From Bacteroidales bacterium (GTDB lineage: Bacteria; Bacteroidota; Bacteroidia; Bacteroidales; WCHB1-69), in assembly GCA_017525245.1 (NCBI GenBank), contig JAFXTE010000028.1, positions 1 through 42,017 on the forward strand: a stretch of 42,017 bases of DNA. The letters are read 5' to 3'. Each line of letters opens with the position of its first letter. Position 1 is the first letter of the stretch. The notes beneath the pieces are model-generated. The model searched no databases. It worked only from the letters and a program-made list of their open reading frames with translations, and was not told the origin of the DNA. The position numbers were made by a program, and so were the translations under genes. This document shows, one piece after another, positions 33,558 to 40,912 of this stretch.

Positions 33558-33584
33558 TACCAAGCTCTTGTCCCTGACGGGACA
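33558..33584. repeat. Dispersed TGTCCC/GGGACA hairpin repeat, copy 2
   Basis: Starts TACCAAGCTCTTGTCCC and folds as TGTCCC-TGAC-GGGACA. It matches 19995-20021 at 23 of 27 positions. Confidence 0.65.
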
Positions 33585-33595
33585 GCTCAGGGAAT

Positions 33596-33623
33596 ATTCT
33601 TCATTTTGCATTCTTCATTCTTA
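33596..33623. repeat. Heptamer array at the DUF4159 stop codon
   Basis: Units ATTCTTC, ATTTTGC, ATTCTTC, ATTCTTA. The last unit provides the TAA stop (33621-33623, minus strand), exactly as at the EEP hydrolase, and both arrays are followed by ATT(A/G)GAAAAGAC. Confidence 0.85.
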
Positions 33624-34265
33624 ATTGGAAAAGACATACTGCAAAATGTTCGCGCCCATCTGCAACGCTTTGGTGCGGGTAGCTTCGGAGTCCTTATGAA
33701 CGACGAAATCCTCCCAGCCGTCGCCGAGGTCGCACTCGTAGGTGAAGAGGAAGACCATGCGCCCCTCCCAGAAGAGGGCGAAAGCTTGCGGCGGTTTGTT
33801 GTCGTGCTCGTGGATTTTGGGCAGACCGTTCGGGAAGTTGTACTTCTGGTGGAAAATCGGATGGTTGTAGGGCAGTTCCACCAGCTCCAGCTCCGGAAAC
33901 ACCTTCTTCATCTGCGCACGGATGTAAGGCGACATTCCGTAGTTGTCATCCGCATGGAGGAAACCGCCGGCAATCAAGTAGTTGCGAAGATTATCGGCTT
34001 CCGCATCCGAGAACGCCACGTTGCCGTGGCCGGTCATGTGGACAAACGGATAGCGGAAGAGGTCCGCGCTGCCCACCTCCACGGTCGCAGGCTTCGCTTC
34101 AAGCGACATTCCTAACTGCTGGTTGCAGAACTTGATGAGGTTCGGCAGAGAAGTCGGGTTTGCATACCAATCGCCGCCACCGTTATATTTCAGCAAGGCA
34201 ATCTGTTGCGCCGGAGCCAGCAGACACACTATATATAATAATATGGTCAGAATTATCTTTCTCAT
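33621..34265 (-). CDS. Secreted DUF4159 domain protein
   Basis: This 214-residue protein has a signal peptide (residues about 1-20, ending LLAPAQQ) and the DUF4159 domain: LKYNGGGDWYANPTSLPNL near the start, FVHMTGHG, LIAGGFLHADD and LPYNHPIFH. The domain resembles class I glutamine amidotransferase-like folds, but the function is unknown. I start at ATG 34265, because the longer frame would begin inside the promoter core at 34287-34294. It is upstream of the EEP hydrolase on the same strand. Confidence 0.88.
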   Translation of the reverse strand: MRKIILTILLYIVCLLAPAQQIALLKYNGGGDWYANPTSLPNLIKFCNQQLGMSLEAKPATVEVGSADLFRYPFVHMTGHGNVAFSDAEADNLRNYLIAGGFLHADDNYGMSPYIRAQMKKVFPELELVELPYNHPIFHQKYNFPNGLPKIHEHDNKPPQAFALFWEGRMVFLFTYECDLGDGWEDFVVHKDSEATRTKALQMGANILQYVFSN

Positions 34266-34284
34266 AACACGAATTAAAAAAACG

Positions 34285-34360
34285 GGCAAAGGTACATAAA
34301 ATACGAATACACACAGAAGGATGAATTTTCCGTTGTAGAGACGTTTCCTGAAACGTCTTA
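34285..34360 (-). repeat. GACGTTTC palindromic repeat with promoter-like edge, copy 2
   Basis: It has the same order as copy 1: TACCTTTG on the minus strand (34287-34294) is the -7 core for the DUF4159 gene, 21 bp before its ATG, then about 40 bp similar to copy 1, then an inverted repeat with arms AGACGTTTC/GAAACGTCT at 34339-34358. A partial extra half follows to 34380. Confidence 0.75.
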
Positions 34361-34402
34361 ATGTTTCTGAAACGTCTTAACAATGTCTCTGAACTGTTAC
34401 AG

Positions 34403-34426
34403 AGAGACGTTTCAGGAAACGTCTCT
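34403..34426. repeat. GACGTTTC palindrome at the rnc stop codon
   Basis: Perfect 11-bp arms AGAGACGTTTC and its complement with 2 bp between. The rnc TAG stop (34425-34427, minus strand) overlaps its outer end. It could also serve as a processing or end structure for the acpP-fabF-rnc transcript. Confidence 0.8.
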
Positions 34427-35108
34427 ACTGTTTGAGAACGGCGAACGCGAGTTCCGCAGCACGCTGCTCCGCTGATTTCACGGAACTGCCGACCGCCTCG
34501 GAAATCCGCTGATCGTCAAGATCGATATAGGCGCGGAACAGATCACGCTCCTTGTCCGGTTCTGAGACATGGGTGAACGTCAGCTTGTGTTTGTGACGCT
34601 GCGCCCAGATCAGGAGGCTGCTTTTGTAATCGGTGTTCTCCGCATACACCGCATCAATATCCACGTGAACCAAAAAAATATTGTCCAATACGATATGAGC
34701 GGTTTTTTTATAACCCTGGTCACGATAAATGGCTCCGACGACAGCTTCAAAAGTGTTGCCAGGGAGCGTTTTGGAGGAAATATGGCCAGCCATAGTGGTG
34801 ATGTCATGCAAACCCAACTTGAGGGCCAACTCGCTCAGCCGCTGCCGGTTCACCAACTTGGAACGCATCTGGGTAAGCACACCTTCGGGTTCAGAGGGGT
34901 ACTTATGGCACAGGAAATCAGCGATTATCAAGCCCAGCACCGCATCGCCGAGAAATTCAAGGCGCTCATTGTTCTCCCGCCCGCCGATGGGCGAAACCTC
35001 GGTGGCGGATTTGTGAAGCAAAGCTTTACGGAATAAATTAACGTGACGGACCCTGAATCCGAAAATATTTTTAAAATATGACCGAATCTGCTTGTCCGTC
35101 AAGTTCAT
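34425..35108 (-). CDS. rnc: Ribonuclease III
   Basis: This 227-residue enzyme cleaves double-stranded RNA in rRNA maturation and mRNA processing. The RNase III signature NERLEFLGDAVLG (Glu48 to Asp55 region) and the second acidic cluster in GNTFEAVVGAIYRD near residue 120 supply the metal-binding residues. A double-stranded RNA-binding domain occupies residues about 160-227, though it is somewhat diverged. It follows fabF by only 3 bp, the order acpP-fabF-rnc being conserved in many bacteria. Its stop codon lies in a palindromic repeat. Confidence 0.95.
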   Translation of the reverse strand: MNLTDKQIRSYFKNIFGFRVRHVNLFRKALLHKSATEVSPIGGRENNERLEFLGDAVLGLIIADFLCHKYPSEPEGVLTQMRSKLVNRQRLSELALKLGLHDITTMAGHISSKTLPGNTFEAVVGAIYRDQGYKKTAHIVLDNIFLVHVDIDAVYAENTDYKSSLLIWAQRHKHKLTFTHVSEPDKERDLFRAYIDLDDQRISEAVGSSVKSAEQRAAELAFAVLKQ

Positions 35109-35111
35109 AAC

Positions 35112-36365
35112 TCACTCCCTGTATTTCACATACAACAAAGAGACATTATGACCTCCAAAACCAAAGGAGTTTGACATTGCCACATTCACCTCTTTGGAAA
35201 TAGCCTCGTTAGGCACAAAGTTCCAGTTCGAGGGCAACAGCGGGTCCAGATGCTGCAGATTGATGGTCGGATGAATGAGGTTGTCGCGCATGGAGCAGAG
35301 AATGGCCACACTCTCAACAGCCGGCCCGGCACCTAAAAGGTGGCCGATCATGGATTTTGTGGAATTAATTGCGATTTTAGGGGCATAGTCGCCGAACAGT
35401 TGCTCAATGGCACGACATTCGGACAAATCGCCCAAAGGTGTGGATGTCCCGTGCGTGTTGATATAATCGACATCCTCGGGTTTCAAGTCCGCGCTTTTCA
35501 AGGCGTTACGCATGGAAAGCATGGCGGCCCTTCCCGATGGGTTCGGGGCTGTGATGTGGTAATTGTCGGCGGTCATGCCCACTCCGACCACTTCGGCGTA
35601 AATGCGTGCGCCGCGCGCTTTGGCGTGTTCTTCGCTTTCCAGGATCAGCGTGGCCGCACCCTCACCCATGACAAATCCGTCGCGGTCTTTGTCGAAGGGA
35701 CGGCTGGCATGTTCGGGGTCTTCATTCCGCGTGGAGAGTGCCCGCATGGCGTTGAAACCGCCTACTGCCAACTCGATGATGGCCGACTCTGTACCGCCAG
35801 TGACAATCATGTCCGACTTGCCCAACGCAATCGCGTAACAGGCGTCGCCAATGGCATTGGCCGAAGAGGCACATGCGGATGTCGTGATATAACAAGGCCC
35901 CTCCAAGCCATATTTCAGGGCGATGTTTCCGGAAACGGTGTTCGCAAGCACCCTCAGAAGGTGGAACGGACTGAAGCGAGGTTCCCGATCCTGGATCATA
36001 AACTGTTGCACAGCCTGCTCGGAGGATGTAAGCCCTCCTATCCCGGTTCCAAATACCACCCCCACCCTCTCTTTGTCCACACGTGACCAATCTATGCCGG
36101 CATCGCGGACGGCCTCGTCCGTGGTTATCATAGCATATTGCGCGCAACGATCGAGCTTCGAAAGCTCTTTCGGGGTGAAATGGTCTGAAGGGTTGTAATT
36201 CTTTAACTGACAGGCGAATTTCGTTTTAAACTTCGCTGTGTCAAAATAAGTAATGTGGCTGGCACCGGACTTACCTTTCAAGAGGTTCTCCCAGTACTCA
36301 GCCACATTATTTCCTATTGGCGTTAAGGTGCCAATGCCTGTTACAACAACGCGTTTGAGGTTCAT
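35112..36365 (-). CDS. fabF: Beta-ketoacyl-ACP synthase II
   Basis: This 417-residue condensing enzyme elongates fatty acids by joining malonyl-ACP to acyl-ACP. The catalytic triad is visible: Cys165 in TTSACASS, a His in NTHGTSTPLGD (residue about 304) and a His in KSMIGHLLGA (residue about 341). The start is ATG 36365, just inside a GTG three bases upstream. It sits 29 bp after acpP and 3 bp before rnc, so the three are one transcript. Length and motifs are normal. Confidence 0.97.
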   Translation of the reverse strand: MNLKRVVVTGIGTLTPIGNNVAEYWENLLKGKSGASHITYFDTAKFKTKFACQLKNYNPSDHFTPKELSKLDRCAQYAMITTDEAVRDAGIDWSRVDKERVGVVFGTGIGGLTSSEQAVQQFMIQDREPRFSPFHLLRVLANTVSGNIALKYGLEGPCYITTSACASSANAIGDACYAIALGKSDMIVTGGTESAIIELAVGGFNAMRALSTRNEDPEHASRPFDKDRDGFVMGEGAATLILESEEHAKARGARIYAEVVGVGMTADNYHITAPNPSGRAAMLSMRNALKSADLKPEDVDYINTHGTSTPLGDLSECRAIEQLFGDYAPKIAINSTKSMIGHLLGAGPAVESVAILCSMRDNLIHPTINLQHLDPLLPSNWNFVPNEAISKEVNVAMSNSFGFGGHNVSLLYVKYRE

Positions 36366-36394
36366 CACAAACGTATTATGTAAACTGCAATATT

Positions 36395-36637
36395 CTACTT
36401 GCTTGCAAGAAGATTTTCGATGTAAGCTACTGCATCACCCACCGTGGCGATTTTCTCAGCATCTTCCTCAGGAAATTTAATGCCAAATGCATTCTCAAAT
36501 TCCATGATCAATTCGACGGTGTCCAACGAATCAGCACCCAAGTCATTGGTAAAACTCTTTTCGGGTGTCACGTCTGCCACATCGACACTTAATTTGTCGG
36601 CAATGATTGATTGTACTTTTTGTAAAATTTCTGACAT
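36395..36637 (-). CDS. acpP: Acyl carrier protein
   Basis: This 80-residue acidic helical protein carries growing fatty acids on a phosphopantetheine arm attached to Ser37 in the [10 protein letters not shown] motif. I start at ATG 36637 (MSEILQ); the longer in-frame start at 36664 lies in the promoter. It is first in the acpP-fabF-rnc operon. Confidence 0.97.
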   Translation of the reverse strand: MSEILQKVQSIIADKLSVDVADVTPEKSFTNDLGADSLDTVELIMEFENAFGIKFPEEDAEKIATVGDAVAYIENLLASK

Positions 36638-36661
36638 AGCATTTGATTTTGAAACAGGCGG

Positions 36662-36669
36662 CAAAAATA
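36662..36669 (-). promoter_or_regulatory. Promoter -7 element of the acpP-fabF-rnc operon
   Basis: Reads TATTTTTG on the minus strand, 24 bp before the acpP ATG. The next 285 bp, up to the tRNA promoter, show no gene. Confidence 0.7.
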
Positions 36670-36954
36670 CATTTTTTTTTGATATAGCAAACCCATTCCT
36701 TTTTTAAAGAATGAACATCTTATCCACATCTTTTTCCGGCTTGAAAACTTCGGGTTTGATTTGACGTTTTTTGCACCATCAGCGCGATTTTCTTCCAAAA
36801 CGACATCAAAAAACCGTTTCCGAAAGAGTATTTTTCCTGTCCGAGACATCATTCAGCGGTGCTTTATAATATTTTATAATTCTGATTTACAGCTATTTAT
36901 GTTTAGTTGAAAAAAAAAAATTCACCCAAGTAGGTCATCGTATAAAAAAAATAG

Positions 36955-36962
36955 TATCTTTG
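36955..36962 (+). promoter_or_regulatory. Promoter -7 element of the tRNA cluster
   Basis: TATCTTTG, 37 bp before tRNA-Thr. Confidence 0.65.
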
Positions 36963-36999
36963 CCACCGCAAAAACGATGAGACGTTCATTGAAAAATAT

Positions 37000-37075
37000 G
37001 CCGATATAGCTCAGTTGGTAGAGCAGCTGATTTGTAATCAGCCGGTCGTTGGTTCAAGTCCGACTATCGGCTCCA
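37000..37075 (+). tRNA. tRNA-Thr (anticodon TGT)
   Basis: Acceptor arms GCCGATA/TATCGGC, anticodon stem CTGAT/ATCAG around TTTGTAA giving TGT for codon ACA, T-arm GGTTCAAGTCC. CCA is encoded (37073-37075). Confidence 0.95.
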
Positions 37076-37095
37076 GGCATAAGTGAAACAACGAT

Positions 37096-37177
37096 GGGAG
37101 AGTTCCAGAGCGGTCAAATGGGACAGACTGTAAATCTGCTGGCTAAGCCTTCGGAGGTTCGAATCCTTCCTCTCCCA
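37096..37177 (+). tRNA. tRNA-Tyr (anticodon GTA)
   Basis: Acceptor arms GGGAGAG/CTCTCCC, anticodon stem CAGA/TCTG around CTGTAAA giving GTA, and a long variable arm as in bacterial tyrosine tRNAs. CCA is not encoded. Confidence 0.95.
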
Positions 37178-37190
37178 CTTGTTTTTTTAT

Positions 37191-37266
37191 GCGGAAGTAG
37201 CTCATCCGGTAGAGCGACAGCCTTCCAAGCTGTAGGTGGCGGGTTCGAGTCCCGTTTTCCGCTCCA
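37191..37266 (+). tRNA. tRNA-Gly (anticodon TCC)
   Basis: Acceptor arms GCGGAAG/TTTCCGC with one G-U pair, anticodon loop CTTCCAA giving TCC for codon GGA. CCA is encoded (37264-37266). Confidence 0.95.
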
Positions 37267-37306
37267 TTTCGTTTTTTCATAACATTTTTTAGATGATGAC
37301 ATTGAT

Positions 37307-37341
37307 AAGCAACAAAAGATGATTTTGTTGCTTTTTTTTTG
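37307..37341 (+). terminator. Terminator of the tRNA cluster
   Basis: Arms AAGCAACAAAA and TTTTGTTGCTT with a 5-nt loop, followed by a T-run. Confidence 0.85.
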
Positions 37342-37354
37342 TTTTCCGCCGAAC

Positions 37355-37386
37355 AAAAAAAAGCGTAAGGATAACCCCTACGCTTT
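37355..37386 (-). terminator. Terminator of the thioredoxin-like gene
   Basis: On the minus strand, arms AAAGCGTA and TACGCTTT enclose an 11-nt loop and end in a T-run. It lies 23 bp after the stop at 37409. Confidence 0.8.
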
Positions 37387-37408
37387 GAACACATTCGTAA
37401 CGCTCGCA

Positions 37409-39091
37409 CTACTGCTCAACCAACTGCTTGACAGCCCGTTCAAGGTCGGCACCACGCAAGTCACGCTGCACAATGCGTCCCTCTTTGTCAAGAAGGAACG
37501 TGGAGGGTATGGAACGCACGCCATAGATGGCTGCAGCTTTTGACTGCCATTTCTTGAGGTCGCTCACATGGTTGGGCCACACCAACTTGTCAGCCTCAAT
37601 GGCACGTTTCCACGATGCGGCGTCACTGTCCAGCGAAACGCTGAACACCTCAAAGCCCTTGTCGTGGTATTGACCGTAGATGCGCGTCACATTAGGATTC
37701 TCACGACGGCAGGGTCCGCACCAGGAAGCCCAGAAATCCAGCAACACCACCTTGCCACGCAGATCGGACAACTTGCGCATCTTGCCGTCTGGATCTGGGA
37801 ACTCCAAATCTGGAGCAATGGCCCCTACCATCACTTTGGAGGCCGGTGAATTCATAAAGTTCCAACGGTCTTTCACTATCAAATGCTCAGGATATTTTTC
37901 ATGCAGCGCCGTTATAACCTCATTGTGCAACGCGGCATTTTGCTCCCTCGGGAAGATGTCCAAAAACATCAGCACGCAAATATCCTGCTTGTTCGCCTTG
38001 ATGGTCTCCTTCAGCCGGGAGGTCAGGTAGGCATCAATCTCATTATATGCTTCTTGGTATTTCTGCACCATCTTGCTCACCTTGCCTTGCGACTCTCTGA
38101 CGAGCTGGTCCGCATTCTGCTTATCATTTTTCATCAAAGCCTCGTACGCCGCCTTCTGGCCAACAGCCTGCTGCAAAGAAGGATACAACTCCTCAAGAAC
38201 ACGGTTCACCCATTTGGACTGATTTCCCTTCTTGTCCCAAAGATTATTATAGGCCAACGAATCCTTCTCCGCCAACAGCAGACGGATTTTCGGCATCAAC
38301 GTGCCTATAGCTTCTTGCGCAATCTGATGTCTGCTGTGCAAATCCGACTGATACTGGTCAAAAACACGGTAATAATCCTGTGCATCTGCCACCCGCTGCC
38401 CTGAAAACGAGTAATAACGGGAGACATTCTCCTGATAATTGGCGAACGGCGTATAGTCTATCTCTGTTTTCTTCATCATCCTGTTGGCAGCATCCGCGCA
38501 TTCGAACACCGCATTGCCCTTCAGTTTCCCGTTGGACAACTCTCTTGAATAGGTACGGTAAAGGGTGTCCAAATTATCGAACGCAGACAGAAGATAGTTG
38601 TCCACGTCATCGTTCGACTGACGATACATGTTGATTTTCTGGGCGAAATCCGACCAATACAACTTGTCTTTGTCGTTTTGAAGTGCCTCATTAATGCTGT
38701 CCACAGCCTCTTTCCGATGCAGGGCGAGATAGGACATCTGCTTCACCTGGCTCATGGATTCCGAACCGATCACAGAAACAATCTGTTGAAGGTTTTCGGC
38801 ATCCAAAGTCATGTTCACGGTTTCACCGGGGGTGATGACCAACAGCATTGACGACCCATTGCCGAAATCCAGTTTGTAGATGTCATTTGCAAGATTCACC
38901 GTCATATTGAACTTGTCGTTCTTAATGTCCACAGAAGCATAATTCGTCTGAGAACTGCCATACGCATTGGTCAGATTCACGTGACTGAAATGATTGTTCA
39001 GCAGGGAAACCTGCAATTTCGTGGGTGCCTGGGCGAAAAGTGCATTCACCAGCAAACCCCATAACATAATCACAAAACAATATCTTTTCAT
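37409..39091 (-). CDS. Exported TlpA-like thioredoxin-domain protein
   Basis: This 560-residue protein has a signal peptide (MKRYCFVIML..., cut near ALFAQ). The N-terminal 100 residues resemble the DUF4369 beta domain common in Bacteroidales TlpA proteins, the middle 280 residues are helical, and the last 140 residues are a thioredoxin/AhpC-TSA domain with the active site WCGPC in DFWASWCGPCRREN and the cis-Pro in SIPSTF. It probably reduces or isomerises disulfides in the periplasm. I start at ATG 39091, since the longer frame would start beyond the promoter core at 39111-39118. The gene is alone with its own terminator. Confidence 0.9.
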   Translation of the reverse strand: MKRYCFVIMLWGLLVNALFAQAPTKLQVSLLNNHFSHVNLTNAYGSSQTNYASVDIKNDKFNMTVNLANDIYKLDFGNGSSMLLVITPGETVNMTLDAENLQQIVSVIGSESMSQVKQMSYLALHRKEAVDSINEALQNDKDKLYWSDFAQKINMYRQSNDDVDNYLLSAFDNLDTLYRTYSRELSNGKLKGNAVFECADAANRMMKKTEIDYTPFANYQENVSRYYSFSGQRVADAQDYYRVFDQYQSDLHSRHQIAQEAIGTLMPKIRLLLAEKDSLAYNNLWDKKGNQSKWVNRVLEELYPSLQQAVGQKAAYEALMKNDKQNADQLVRESQGKVSKMVQKYQEAYNEIDAYLTSRLKETIKANKQDICVLMFLDIFPREQNAALHNEVITALHEKYPEHLIVKDRWNFMNSPASKVMVGAIAPDLEFPDPDGKMRKLSDLRGKVVLLDFWASWCGPCRRENPNVTRIYGQYHDKGFEVFSVSLDSDAASWKRAIEADKLVWPNHVSDLKKWQSKAAAIYGVRSIPSTFLLDKEGRIVQRDLRGADLERAVKQLVEQ

Positions 39092-39110
39092 AATATTTTT
39101 AAAATGGCCG

Positions 39111-39118
39111 CAAAGATA
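39111..39118 (-). promoter_or_regulatory. Promoter -7 element of the TlpA-like gene
   Basis: Reads TATCTTTG on the minus strand, 19 bp before the ATG at 39091. Confidence 0.7.
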
Positions 39119-39195
39119 CATTTTTTTAGTATAACTAAGACTTGAGACTTATGACTTAAGATACATGAAACTTCATACTAAGGTGCCATCTCCTT

Positions 39196-39282
39196 ATTCA
39201 GTATTCAGTATTCAGCATTCAGCATTCAACATTCAGCATTCTCCATCATTCATACTACATTCTACATTCTTCATTCTACATT
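39196..39282. repeat. Heptamer array between divergent promoters
   Basis: Units of the ATTCAGT, ATTCAGC, ATTCAAC and ATTCTAC type, the same set as at 32569-32694, fill most of the gap between the TlpA-like and malic enzyme genes. No stop codon is involved here, so it is an exception to the pattern seen elsewhere. Confidence 0.85.
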
Positions 39283-39291
39283 AAAAAATAC

Positions 39292-39299
39292 TATCTTTG
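39292..39299 (+). promoter_or_regulatory. Promoter -7 element of the malic enzyme gene
   Basis: TATCTTTG, 20 bp before the ATG at 39320. It directly follows the heptamer array, which would therefore cover the -33 region. Confidence 0.65.
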
Positions 39300-39319
39300 C
39301 CGCTTAAAATAAATATTGT

Positions 39320-40771
39320 ATGAGTAACAGTATCGAACACCTTGACGAGCTTTTCCCGAAGTCCTTTGACGAGGCGCAGAAAGCGAAAGCTAAAACATTA
39401 TTTTACAAACAGTTGTCTTTGTTTGCACACGAATATTATCGAGGCAAGATGAGTACACTTCCCAAGGTGCCCATTGAGAGTCTGAACTGGTTCAATGCCT
39501 GGTACACGCCGGGCGTTTCAGCAATTTCCACAACCATTCGCGATGACAACGACCGCTCGTTCCAGCTCAGCAACCGCTCAAACACGGTGGCGGTGGTCAG
39601 CGACAGCACCCGCGTGCTCGGCGACGGTGACTGCACGCCTCCCGGAGGCCTCGGCGTAATGGAAGGCAAGGCACTCATCATGAAATACTTAGGTGGCATT
39701 GATGCCAATGCGCTCTGTATCGACAGCCGCGATGAAAACGGCGAGCACCAACCCGACAAAATCATCGACTTTGTGAAGATGGTACAGCCCAGTTTCGGTG
39801 CCATCAACCTCGAAGACATCTCGCAGCCCAACTGTTTCCGCGTCTTGGACGTGCTGCGCGAAGAGTGCGACATTCCCGTCTGGCACGATGACGCGCAAGG
39901 CACAGCCTGCGTCACCCTTGCAGGTGTGCTGAACGCTCTCAAGATTGTGGGCAAACGCCTTGAGGATGTGAAGATTGTGCTCTACGGATCGGGCGCGGCC
40001 AACTGCAGCATCGCCCGACTGATGATGGAGGACGGCGCGAAGCCCGAGAACATCATCTTGTTCGACAGCAAAGGGGCTCTGCACAAAAATCGCGAACGCT
40101 ACGCCAACGACCCGCGCTACTACCCGCAATGGAAACTCTGCCAAACAACCAACCCGCAATGTATTGACACTGAAGAGGAGGCTTTCAAGGGTGCGGATGT
40201 CTTAGTGGCACTCTCCAAACCGGGCCCTGACACCATCAAGCCGGAGTGGGTCTCGCTGATGGCGGAGAAAGCCATCGTGTTCGCCTGTGCCAACCCTGTG
40301 CCAGAAATCTATCCGCATGCCGCCAAGGCCGCCGGTGCCTACATCGTGGCCACCGGTCGCGGCGACTTCCCCAACCAGGTCAACAACTCCGTCTGCTTCC
40401 CCTCCATCCTGAAAGGCACGCTGCTCGTCGCAGCCCGCAAGATCACCGACGAGATGGCCGTCTGCGCCGCACACGCCATCGCTGACTTCGCCGAGCGGCA
40501 GGGCATCAGTCCCGACCGCATCATGCCCACCATGATGGACAGCGACCTCTTCCCCGAGGTGGCCGCCGCTGTTGGCGAATGCGCCGTGAAAGCCGGCCTC
40601 GCCCGCAACCCGCTCACCCGCGAGGAAATCCACAAATTAGCCAAACGCGATATCGATGAGACCCACCGCGTAATGGATCTGCTTGTCGGACAAGGGATTA
40701 TTGAACAATTCCCCGAAACGGAAGTGAAAAGGATTTTCGACGAGGTGGTGGCAACGATGACACGAGGATGA
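39320..40771 (+). CDS. NAD(P)-dependent malic enzyme
   Basis: This 483-residue enzyme oxidatively decarboxylates malate to pyruvate, making NAD(P)H. The malic N-domain shows YTPGVSAI and VVSDSTRVLGDGD, with metal-binding acidic residues in INLEDI and VWHDDAQGTA. The NAD-binding domain begins near residue 217 with VLYGSGAANCSIARL. It lacks the phosphotransacetylase-like extension of the long MaeB form, and cofactor choice cannot be read safely. The stop codon falls in the first unit of an 8-bp repeat array. The acyl-CoA reductase gene starts 141 bp later, with only repeats between. Confidence 0.93.
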   Translation: MSNSIEHLDELFPKSFDEAQKAKAKTLFYKQLSLFAHEYYRGKMSTLPKVPIESLNWFNAWYTPGVSAISTTIRDDNDRSFQLSNRSNTVAVVSDSTRVLGDGDCTPPGGLGVMEGKALIMKYLGGIDANALCIDSRDENGEHQPDKIIDFVKMVQPSFGAINLEDISQPNCFRVLDVLREECDIPVWHDDAQGTACVTLAGVLNALKIVGKRLEDVKIVLYGSGAANCSIARLMMEDGAKPENIILFDSKGALHKNRERYANDPRYYPQWKLCQTTNPQCIDTEEEAFKGADVLVALSKPGPDTIKPEWVSLMAEKAIVFACANPVPEIYPHAAKAAGAYIVATGRGDFPNQVNNSVCFPSILKGTLLVAARKITDEMAVCAAHAIADFAERQGISPDRIMPTMMDSDLFPEVAAAVGECAVKAGLARNPLTREEIHKLAKRDIDETHRVMDLLVGQGIIEQFPETEVKRIFDEVVATMTRG

Positions 40772-40838
40772 GACGATGAAACGATGAGACGATGAGACGA
40801 TGAGGCGATGAGACGATGAGACGATGAGACGATGAAAG
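40767..40838. repeat. Octamer array at the malic enzyme stop codon
   Basis: Nine 8-bp units of the GATGAGAC type. The first contains the TGA stop (40769-40771), and each later unit has TGA in a new frame. The sequence from 40850 to 40912 continues as CAATCAC and AATAACC repeats with no gene. Confidence 0.95.
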
Positions 40839-40912
40839 GGACTTTACAGACACCAATCACCAATCACCAATCACCAACTCAATAACCAATAACCCATAAC
40901 CAATAACCATTA

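Noticed and set aside
37000-37266. tRNA cluster as an integration site
   Set aside because: The tRNAs are complete, and no integrase or duplicated tRNA 3' end is visible nearby.
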